From Acetobacteraceae bacterium (lineage in GTDB: Bacteria; Pseudomonadota; Alphaproteobacteria; Acetobacterales; Acetobacteraceae): a stretch of 45,087 nt of DNA. The stretch is from positions 1 to 45,087 of the forward strand of contig JANYCX010000005.1 in assembly GCA_025360065.1 (NCBI GenBank), in the 5' to 3' direction. The stretch's first letter is position 1, and every line of letters starts with the position of its first letter. Made by a program: the position numbers and the translations under genes. The notes under the pieces are model-generated. The model saw only the letters and a list, made by a program, of their open reading frames with translations. It did no database searches and was not told the DNA's origin. This document shows, one piece after another, positions 34,468 through 41,719 of this stretch.

Positions 34468-36039
34468 TTATGGCGCGAGGTCGAGACCTTTGTAGATCAA
34501 TGAGCCATAAACGTGATGCGCCCGCACATTCTTCACCCGCTTGTTGGCAACCAGCGGCAGTCCTTGGTGCACCAACGGCACCCATAACGCATTGCGATGC
34601 ACAATCTGTTGCACCTCGGCAAAGGCCGCCATGCGGGTTGCGTCATCCAACGCCGTGGTGCCGCGATCGAGGGCAGCATCGGTTTCGGGATCATTCCAAT
34701 TCATCCGGTTCGGCGCCGGCATGTTGCTGGAATGAAAATAAAGCCGCAGCGCATCGCCGGCGCTGGAATAGGGAAACGAGATTGACCAGATATCATAGTC
34801 CTGCTGGGCAAGCTTCGAAAAGACAATGGTGCCGTCCCACATTTGCAACTGCAAATCCACCCCGATCTTGCGCCAAAAGCCCTGCACCGCCTCGGCGACC
34901 TTCGGTGAACGACCGGCAACGAACCCATACAGCACCAGGGTCAACGGTTTGCCATCTTTATAGCGCAACTTATCGGCCCCCATTGCCCAGCCAGCCGCAT
35001 CGAGCAGGCGCCCGGCTTCAGCGATATCGTAACGACCGAGATCGGTCGGTGTCTTGGGGTCGAAATCCTGGGCTTTGGAATGAATATAGGTGCTGGCCGC
35101 CTCGCCATTGCCGAACCAGATCGCATCCACCAACTGCTGGCGATTGATTGCTATGCTGAGTGCGGTACGTACTCTGACATCTGTCAGGTTTGGTCGGGTT
35201 GTCTTGAAGCCAAAATAAAAGAGATTTAGGTTGGCTGCGGGTTCGAACACCGCGAGATTGGCCATTTTGCTAATTTGCGGCAAATATTGGTCGGGCATTA
35301 CTCCGGTAAGGTCACCTTGCCCCGACGCCATGGTGGCGAGTCTTGCCGCTTCCTCGGGGATGATTTTCCACACCACGCGCTGGTATTTCGCCGGGCCGCG
35401 GTTCTGGTAGACCGGCGGTCCCCAGCGATAGGCCTCATGCCGGGTGGCCACCACCTGGTTGCGCGGTTCCCAGGACTGGAAGCAATAGGGCCCGGTGCCA
35501 TCGACGCCCTTAATGCCGAAATCCTTGCCCAGCGCCTCAACATTTTCGCTGTTGACAATGGTCGCGTGGAAATTGGTCAGGTTCAGCAGCAATTCCGAAA
35601 ACGGCGCGGTCATTTCATATTCGACGGTGTACGCACCGGTTGCGCGCACCGATTTGGCTGGCCCCATGCGCCAGATGAACGGCGCCTTGGTGGCTTTGTC
35701 CAGCACCCGCTCGAAGGTATAAACCACGTCGGCGGCGGTAAACTTCTTGCCAGAACAAAATGTAACGTCGTCGCGCAATTCAAAAATGTAGCGCAGGCCG
35801 TCGGGGCTGACCGTCCAGGATTTTGCCAGGCTCGGGCGCACGGTCTTGAGGTCGTAATCCAGCGCCACCAGCGTGTCTCCGGTCATGAATAACACCTCTC
35901 CGGTGGCACCCGAAGTGGTGCGCACCCCATCATAATGCGGCGCATCAATGCCCCGGATGATGGTCAGGGTTTGCCCGGTTGCCGCCAACGGCACCGCACA
36001 GGCCAGGACGATGAAAATTGCCAGCAAGCGACGGAACAT
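34468..36039 (-). CDS. periplasmic substrate-binding protein, SBP_bac_5 family (SBP-A)
   Basis: A 523-residue exported protein (signal FRRLLAIFIVLACAVPLAATG). It is the most divergent of the first clade but still collinear with SBP-B and SBP-C: IDAPHYDGVRTT, LRDDVTFCSGKKFTAADV (Cys95), VDGTGPYC (Cys186), NRMNWNDPETD and a C-terminal IYKGLDLAP. It lies 18 nt after the system 1 permease C gene. The number of binding proteins exceeds the number of permease pairs, so several probably feed one importer. Confidence 0.9.
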   Translation of the reverse strand: MFRRLLAIFIVLACAVPLAATGQTLTIIRGIDAPHYDGVRTTSGATGEVLFMTGDTLVALDYDLKTVRPSLAKSWTVSPDGLRYIFELRDDVTFCSGKKFTAADVVYTFERVLDKATKAPFIWRMGPAKSVRATGAYTVEYEMTAPFSELLLNLTNFHATIVNSENVEALGKDFGIKGVDGTGPYCFQSWEPRNQVVATRHEAYRWGPPVYQNRGPAKYQRVVWKIIPEEAARLATMASGQGDLTGVMPDQYLPQISKMANLAVFEPAANLNLFYFGFKTTRPNLTDVRVRTALSIAINRQQLVDAIWFGNGEAASTYIHSKAQDFDPKTPTDLGRYDIAEAGRLLDAAGWAMGADKLRYKDGKPLTLVLYGFVAGRSPKVAEAVQGFWRKIGVDLQLQMWDGTIVFSKLAQQDYDIWSISFPYSSAGDALRLYFHSSNMPAPNRMNWNDPETDAALDRGTTALDDATRMAAFAEVQQIVHRNALWVPLVHQGLPLVANKRVKNVRAHHVYGSLIYKGLDLAP

Positions 36040-36057
36040 GGCGCAGCCCTCCGCGAG

Positions 36058-36945
36058 TTATTGTTGCAGCCGGGGATCGAGCACGTCACGAATGGCATCG
36101 CCCAGCAGGTTTGCCGACAACACGATCACAAAAATCGCTAGGCTGGGGATGGTCGCGATATGCGGGGCCATGAACAGGAAATCGCGGCCTTGGGCCGCCA
36201 TCATGCCCAATTCGGCGGTCGGTGGTTGCGCGCCCATTCCAAGAAAGCTTAATGCCGAGCCGATCAGGATGATTTGCCCGAACCGCAACGTCAGGAACAC
36301 AAAGATCGTCGAAATGCAGTTCAAGGTCAGGTAACGCCAGATCAGGGTGAAATCGGATACGCCAAGCGCGCGCCCGGCTTCCATGAATTCCTGTTCCATC
36401 ACCCCGATCGCCGCCCCGCGCGCCACGCGGGCAACGTCGGGGATGGTCGCGACCACAAGCGCGATGACGACCGCAGTGATCCCGGCGCCGGCAATGGCTG
36501 CAACCGCAAGGCCGATCAGAATGGCCGGAAACGCGAGCATGACGTCAACAATGCGCATGATCCAGCCATCGAGCCGGCGGTAAAACGCGGCGATGATGCC
36601 AAGAAACCCGCCGAGAAACCCGCCGAATACCACGCCGACCAACCCCATCATCATGGTATTACGCGAGCCATAAATCAGCCGGCTGAGAATATCGCGTCCG
36701 GTGCTATCAGTACCCAGCCAGTTAATCTCATTCGGGGGCTGCATCACCTTGGTCAGGTCGGTGAAATAGGGATCGAACGGCGATACAATTGGGGCGAAGA
36801 TCGCAGCCAGGATCACCACGGTCATGATGATCGCGGCCCCTGCCGCTACCTTGTCACGCGACAGGCGGCGCCATAATCCGGCGCGGCGCGACAGCTCCGA
36901 CGATGTGTCCAAGGCAACGGGGCCGGAAAGGGTCTCGCCGCTCAT
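36058..36945 (-). CDS. ABC importer permease, DppC type (system 1)
   Basis: A 295-residue permease: OppC-type N-terminal segment (AAGAAIIMTVVILAAIFAPIVSPFDP), WLGTDSTGRDILSRLIYGSR signature, EAA loop EFMEAGRALGVSDFTLIWRYL and LSFLGMGAQPPTAELG. About six membrane helices. It overlaps the permease B stop by ATGA. Confidence 0.93.
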   Translation of the reverse strand: MSGETLSGPVALDTSSELSRRAGLWRRLSRDKVAAGAAIIMTVVILAAIFAPIVSPFDPYFTDLTKVMQPPNEINWLGTDSTGRDILSRLIYGSRNTMMMGLVGVVFGGFLGGFLGIIAAFYRRLDGWIMRIVDVMLAFPAILIGLAVAAIAGAGITAVVIALVVATIPDVARVARGAAIGVMEQEFMEAGRALGVSDFTLIWRYLTLNCISTIFVFLTLRFGQIILIGSALSFLGMGAQPPTAELGMMAAQGRDFLFMAPHIATIPSLAIFVIVLSANLLGDAIRDVLDPRLQQ

Positions 36946-37853
36946 GAGCGTTGCATCCTCGGGTCAAGATAAACGTAGAGCACGTCAACAATCAAATTGA
37001 TCGACAGAAACGCCAGCGCCAGGATCATGATCGCGCCCTGGGCGGTCGGAAAATCGCTTGATATGATTGCGCCGACCGCTAGCCGGCCAACCCCAGGCCA
37101 GGAAAACATCGTTTCGGTAACCACCGCGCCGCCGAGCAGGAACGCCGCCTGCAAGCCGATCAGCGTCACCACCGGGATTAGCGCATTGCGCAGCGCGTGG
37201 CCCATCACCACGGTCGATTCCCGTAAGCCTTTGGCGCGCGCGGTGCGGACAAAATCAGCGCCCAGCACTTCCAGCACCGCGGTGCGGGTCAGCCGCGCAA
37301 TCGGCCCGATCAGCACGGCGCCCAGGGTCAGGCAGGGCAGGATCAGGCTGGGCAATCCGCCATCCCAGACAGGGCCGGTGCGCCCGGTAAAGGGCAGCAA
37401 ATCCCATTTGAAACCAACATACTGGATGAGCAAAAGGCCGATGAAAAAGATTGGCATCGACACGCCCGCCACCGACACCGCCATGATCAGCCGATCGACG
37501 ATGCTGCCACGTTTTACCGCGGCCAGGGTCCCGAGCGTGATCCCGATCGGGATTGCCAGCAGCAGCCCGCCGATCATCAATTCCACCGTCGGACCGACCG
37601 TATGGGCCAATTCCTCGGCCACGCTCTTATTCGAGATGATCGAACGCCCCAGATCGCCTTTGGCCACTCGGAGGATGTATTCGAAAAACTGCACCGGGAT
37701 CGGCCGATCAAGCCCGAGTTCCAGCCGGATCGCGGCGATGGTCTCGGCTTTGGCGTCGGGACCGGCGATAATCATCGCGGGATCGGCCGGCACTACCTGC
37801 AACAGGCAGAAGCACAGGAACAACACCCCCACCAGGGCCGGGAACGAGATCAC
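36942..37853 (-). CDS. ABC importer permease, DppB type (system 1)
   Basis: A 303-residue permease with family signatures VVPADPAMIIAGPDAK, EAA loop DFVRTARAKGLRESTVVMGHALRNA and LGGAVVTETMFSWPGVGRLAVGA. The start is uncertain. GTG 37853 gives a protein that begins directly in the first membrane helix and lacks a ribosome-binding site. The same frame runs five codons further back (IIHRL, family-like) to an in-frame TAA, but only ATT/ATC codons are there, with GGGGCGG just upstream. It heads the thirteen-gene array, divergent from the carotenoid-oxygenase gene across 246 nt. Confidence 0.88.
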   Translation of the reverse strand: MISFPALVGVLFLCFCLLQVVPADPAMIIAGPDAKAETIAAIRLELGLDRPIPVQFFEYILRVAKGDLGRSIISNKSVAEELAHTVGPTVELMIGGLLLAIPIGITLGTLAAVKRGSIVDRLIMAVSVAGVSMPIFFIGLLLIQYVGFKWDLLPFTGRTGPVWDGGLPSLILPCLTLGAVLIGPIARLTRTAVLEVLGADFVRTARAKGLRESTVVMGHALRNALIPVVTLIGLQAAFLLGGAVVTETMFSWPGVGRLAVGAIISSDFPTAQGAIMILALAFLSINLIVDVLYVYLDPRMQRS

Positions 37854-38099
37854 CAGCCGATGGATAATTTACCGCCCCATACGCAACCCCCCACTACAAA
37901 CAATACAAGGTCATCGCCACCTTCATTCAACTCACGATGGGCAGTGTTGCAGCCTTCACATGCATCGTCAAAGGGAAATTGGTGCCGGATTGCCCAGAGT
38001 TCGTGATTTAGTATGGGTTAAGATCGGACTGAAGCGCGCAGGCTTGGCAAGCAGGTTGCCGATGGAACATAGTCGCCACCGGACGGGAAGGGAACTTCG

Positions 38100-39593
38100 A
38101 TGCGCATCACCCATCGCGAAATCGTGGCCGCGAGCCTGGCGCCCAACGATCATCCTTACCTCAATGGCGCGCATCTACCGCTGCATGAGCAAGTTGACGC
38201 CGAGCGGCTCGACGTGATCGAGGGTCGTATCCCCACCGATTTGGACGGCGTTTATTTCCGCAACACGCAGAACCAGATCCATCAACCGATCGGGCGCTTC
38301 CACCCGTTCGACGGTGACGGCATGATCCATGCGATAAGTTTCCGCGATGGGGTGGCGAGCTATCGCAATCGGGTAGTCCGTACCAAGGGGTTCATCGCCG
38401 AGCAAGAAGCGGGCGGCTCGATCTGGGCAGGCACGATGGAGAACCCGAAGAAATCCCGCCGGCCGGGCTGGGGGTCGCATGGTGCGATCAAGGATGCGTC
38501 GAGCACCGATGTCGTGGTCCATGCCGGCCAAATTCTGTCCACCTATTACCAATGCGGCGAAGGCTATCGGCTGGATGCCAACACGCTGGAAAATCTTGGC
38601 ACCGAAGCTTGGGTGCCGCTCGACGGAATTTCCGCCCATCCCAAGGTGGATGAGCGCACTGGCGAAATGATGTTCTTCAACTACTCGAAATATCCGCCTT
38701 ACATGCATTACGGTGTGGTCAACCGGAACAACAAGCTGACCACCTATATTCCGGTGCCGCTGCCAGGGCCGCGCCTGCCGCATGACATGATCTTCACCCG
38801 TAACTATTCAATCCTCAATGACTTCCCACTCTTCTGGGACCCCGAACAGCTCGCCCAGGGCCGCCATGTGGTGCGCTTCTTCCCCAACATCCCGTCGCGC
38901 TTTGCCATCATCCCGCGCCATGGCCGCACCGAGGATATTCGCTGGTTCGAATCCTCACCAACTTTCGTGCTGCACTGGATCAACGCATTCGAGGACGGCG
39001 ACGAGGTGGTGGTTGATGGCTACCATCAGCAGGACCCGATGCCGCCATCGCCGAACCAGGCCCCGACCGGCTATGAACGGATGATGGTCTATCTCGACCA
39101 GCACGCGATGGGCACCAGGCTGCATCGCTGGCGCTTCAACCTGCGCACCGGTGCAACGCGGGAGGAACGCCTGGACGAACGCATCCTGGAATTTGGCATG
39201 ATCAACCAGCGTATCGCCGGCGAACCTTATCGCTACGCCTATTCCGCCCAGGCCAAGCCGGGCTGGTTCCTGTTCACCGGATTGGTCAAGCACGATCTGA
39301 AGACTGGGGCATCAACATCGCTCTCCTTCGGCGCGGACCGTTACGGCAGCGAGGCCCCGTTCGCGCCGCGATTGGATGCCAAATCCGAGGATGATGGTTA
39401 TCTGGTGAGCTTCATCACCGATGAGGCGACAAAAACCTCGGAATGCATCGTGGTTGATGCCCAGCACGTAGCCGATGGCCCGGTTTGCCGCATCGCCCTG
39501 CCGCACAAGATCAGTAGTGGTACCCACGCGACCTGGGCGGCGCGCGCCGATATCAACGGCGGGTGGCTGCATCGGGCGGCACAGTTGGACTGA
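38100..39593 (+). CDS. carotenoid-cleavage-oxygenase family protein
   Basis: A 497-residue non-haem iron enzyme of the RPE65/carotenoid oxygenase family, a seven-bladed propeller. The four iron-binding histidines are identifiable: His180 (ISAHPKVD), His228 (LPHDMIF), His292 (VLHWINAFEDGDEVVVDG) and His476 (GTHATWA). The N terminus has the family's LDVIEGRIPTDLDGVYFRN and FHPFDGDGMIHAI. Members cleave double bonds in carotenoids, apocarotenoids or lignin-type stilbenes. No carotenoid or lignin genes are nearby to choose between them. The ATG follows GGGAAGGGAA. The neighbouring ABC array on the other strand may or may not be related. Confidence 0.9.
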   Translation: MRITHREIVAASLAPNDHPYLNGAHLPLHEQVDAERLDVIEGRIPTDLDGVYFRNTQNQIHQPIGRFHPFDGDGMIHAISFRDGVASYRNRVVRTKGFIAEQEAGGSIWAGTMENPKKSRRPGWGSHGAIKDASSTDVVVHAGQILSTYYQCGEGYRLDANTLENLGTEAWVPLDGISAHPKVDERTGEMMFFNYSKYPPYMHYGVVNRNNKLTTYIPVPLPGPRLPHDMIFTRNYSILNDFPLFWDPEQLAQGRHVVRFFPNIPSRFAIIPRHGRTEDIRWFESSPTFVLHWINAFEDGDEVVVDGYHQQDPMPPSPNQAPTGYERMMVYLDQHAMGTRLHRWRFNLRTGATREERLDERILEFGMINQRIAGEPYRYAYSAQAKPGWFLFTGLVKHDLKTGASTSLSFGADRYGSEAPFAPRLDAKSEDDGYLVSFITDEATKTSECIVVDAQHVADGPVCRIALPHKISSGTHATWAARADINGGWLHRAAQLD

Positions 39594-39610
39594 ACGAGAT
39601 AGGGAGGGTA

Positions 39611-39648
39611 TTTTTTTTGTAAACAAAAAGAACCAAAAAAATATTTTT
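39611..39648. repeat. AT-rich palindromic repeat, copy 2
   Basis: TTTTTTTTGTAAACAAAAAGAACC followed by A- and T-runs, a variant of the TTTTTGTGAACAAAAAGAA palindrome at 19844. It sits 18 nt after the carotenoid-oxygenase stop and could act as a terminator in either direction. The surrounding 39594-39822 is markedly AT-richer than the rest of the window and holds no gene. Confidence 0.5.
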
Positions 39649-39788
39649 GATACTTGGTGCCGTTATTATTAGAAGCGCGGAGGATGACACGCCGGAGGCA
39701 ACAAATCAGGAAGTTTTTCGCTCTATTTTCAAAAAAGAAGTGCTTTCTAGACTTTCTCCCGTTTTACCTGTCGTTCTTTGGGGAACCT

Positions 39789-39806
39789 AGGCAGTTGCCT
39801 TTTTTT
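39789..39806 (+). terminator. possible weak intrinsic terminator
   Basis: AGGC-AGTT-GCCT (39789-39800) is followed by a run of T. The short stem makes efficiency doubtful. On the plus strand it would act about 200 nt after the carotenoid-oxygenase gene. Confidence 0.3.
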
Positions 39807-39826
39807 CAAAGAAAAGAAGACCTTAC
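39797..39826. repeat. AT-rich repeat, copy 3, at the serB 3' end
   Basis: GCCTTTTTTTCAAAGAAAAGAAG followed by ACCTTAC. The terminal AAAGAAGACCTTAC (39813-39826) is identical to 19859-19872. The serB stop codon (39823-39825) lies inside it. In both places the 14-mer sits at or just beyond the end of a minus-strand gene (nrdA, serB), which fits a 3'-end element. Confidence 0.55.
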
Positions 39827-40698
39827 TCGCTCCTGAAATCCTTACTGGAATACCCCTGAGCAAACAAAGCCCCGCGCAAATCGCCAAACCGGATCTGCGC
39901 CCGCGCCTCTGCCGCAACAATCGGCATGGCATGAAAGGCAATCCCCAACCCAGCCTCCCGCAGCATCGCCAGATCGTTCGCGCCATCCCCGATTGCCAGC
40001 GTCGCTGCCATCTGGACCCCGCGTTCGGCCACCAGCGCTACCAGCGTTGCGAGCTTTGCATCCCGATCGAGGATTGGCTCGCCAACTTCCCCGGTCAGCA
40101 CCCCATCGGCTTCAAGCAGCGTATTGGCGCGATGTTCGTCGAACCCGACCAGGGTGGCAACGCGTCCGGTGAACCAAGTGAAGCCACCCGACACCAAAGC
40201 CGTCAGCGCATTATGCGCCCGCATGGTGACGACCAGTTCCCGCGCCCCTGGCATGAGTTCGGTTTTCGCCCAGGTCTGTTCAAGTGCCGCGACCGACAGG
40301 CCTTTCAGCATCGCCACCCGCTGCCGCAGCGCGGCCGCGAAGTCGATTTCGCCATTCATGCTCGCCCGCGTGATCGCGGCAATTTCGTCCTTCAGCCCGG
40401 CATAGGCGGCGATTTCGTCGAGCGTTTCCGACGTCACAATCGTGCTGTCCATATCCGCGATCAGCACCGCCTTGCGCCGGTTGCGGGCTGCCGTGGTGAT
40501 CACATCGATCCGCGCCTCGCCAATCGCTGCCGCAACCGCGGTCATATTCGGCGGCGTGCGGGTGGCGATGTCGCAGGCTTCGCCCTCGGACAGGATTTTC
40601 GCAGGCGCGCCATAGACCGCATCGCGTACCGCCTCGATCTGCCCTGGTGAGAGCGTGGTGGCGCGACGGTCGGCGATCAGGGTAAGAACATAGGTCAT
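39823..40698 (-). CDS. serB: phosphoserine phosphatase
   Basis: A 291-residue HAD-superfamily enzyme completing serine synthesis. Motif I is ADMDSTIVTSE (Asp82 nucleophile, Asp84), motif II is the SGGFT loop, and motif IV is GDGANDLAML. The N-terminal about 75 residues match the regulatory domain found in SerB proteins of this group. ATG 40698 or 40707 is the start; neither has a clear ribosome-binding site. Both overlap the ATG of the divergent miaA gene. Confidence 0.93.
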   Translation of the reverse strand: MTYVLTLIADRRATTLSPGQIEAVRDAVYGAPAKILSEGEACDIATRTPPNMTAVAAAIGEARIDVITTAARNRRKAVLIADMDSTIVTSETLDEIAAYAGLKDEIAAITRASMNGEIDFAAALRQRVAMLKGLSVAALEQTWAKTELMPGARELVVTMRAHNALTALVSGGFTWFTGRVATLVGFDEHRANTLLEADGVLTGEVGEPILDRDAKLATLVALVAERGVQMAATLAIGDGANDLAMLREAGLGIAFHAMPIVAAEARAQIRFGDLRGALFAQGYSSKDFRSE

Positions 40699-41686
40699 GC
40701 GCGGCATATGCGAGGAACCGACCAGCGGGGCAAGTCTGCCGCATGCTTTGATTGTCGCTGGCCCGACGGCGAGCGGCAAATCCGCCCTCGCGCTCGGCCT
40801 CGCGCAGCGCTTGAACGGCGCCATCATCAACGCCGATGCGATGCAGTGCTACCGTGAGCTCCGCGTCGTCACCGCCCGCCCAACCCCGGAGGATGAAGCC
40901 CAGGCCGCCCACGCGCTGTACGGCGTCCGTCCCGCCGCCGAGCCCGGCAACGCCGCGTGGTGGCGCGCTGCGGCCCTCGCCGAAATGCAAGCCGCCCGCG
41001 CCCAAGGCCGGCTGCCAATCTTGTGCGGTGGTACGGGGATGTATTTCTCGACGCTTACCGACGGCATCGCCGAAATCCCCGAGTGCGGCGAGCAAGCCCG
41101 AGCCGAGGCGCGCTTTCTGCTCGCCGAACAAGGTCCCCATGGATTGCATGCTGCCCTCGCCAAGGTCGATCAGGCGACCGCCGCGCGCTTGCGCCCGAGT
41201 GACAGCCAACGGGTCGCGCGCGCCTGGGAAGTCTGGCGCGGAACGGGGAAAGGCCTTGCGGCATGGCAGGCCGAACCCCGGGTACCAGCCCCATGGCGCT
41301 TCACCGCGATTGTGCTCGACCCGCCGCGTGACATCCTGCGCGCCGCCATTACCGACCGTTTAGCCGCCATGCTGGTCGCCGGAATGGTCGCAGAAGTGAG
41401 CAATTTCGTCGCCTTGGGCTTGGACCCAGCATTGCCCGCCATGCGCGCCCACGGCGTCCCTGAACTCGCTGCCCATTTCCGTGACGAGACTAATCTTCCC
41501 GAGGCCATCAGCCGCATCGCCACCGCCACCGGCCAATACACCAAGCGCCAAGCCACTTGGTTCCGCCACCGACGCATGGCCGCTGCCGAGCGGACGCATA
41601 CAATACAGAACAGAATCGCCGATTTTGCGCAATTTTCGGAAAGAAATCAGGCGGAAATCCTGTCATTTATTCAAGGGCCGGGTTGA
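40697..41686 (+). CDS. miaA: tRNA dimethylallyltransferase
   Basis: A 329-residue enzyme that isopentenylates A37 of tRNAs reading UNN codons. The P-loop GPTASGKS lies at 22-29, followed by INADAMQCYRELRVVTARPTPED, GGTGMYFSTL and the C-terminal RQATWFRHR tRNA-binding segment. ATG 40697 places about 15 residues before the usual family start; a later CTG or TTG is possible but no other ATG fits. The serB start codon overlaps it on the opposite strand. Confidence 0.94.
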   Translation: MRGICEEPTSGASLPHALIVAGPTASGKSALALGLAQRLNGAIINADAMQCYRELRVVTARPTPEDEAQAAHALYGVRPAAEPGNAAWWRAAALAEMQAARAQGRLPILCGGTGMYFSTLTDGIAEIPECGEQARAEARFLLAEQGPHGLHAALAKVDQATAARLRPSDSQRVARAWEVWRGTGKGLAAWQAEPRVPAPWRFTAIVLDPPRDILRAAITDRLAAMLVAGMVAEVSNFVALGLDPALPAMRAHGVPELAAHFRDETNLPEAISRIATATGQYTKRQATWFRHRRMAAAERTHTIQNRIADFAQFSERNQAEILSFIQGPG

Positions 41687-41719
41687 CGACAGCAGCCCAG
41701 GCAGACTAGACCACGCCGC

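Noticed and set aside
36997-38217. A 406-codon plus-strand open frame reaching into the oxygenase gene
   Set aside because: It is antisense to permease B and out of frame with the carotenoid-oxygenase protein.
41687-41719. Leader peptide or attenuator before ilvB
   Set aside because: Only 33 nt separate miaA and ilvB; there is no run of Leu/Val/Ile codons and no hairpin.
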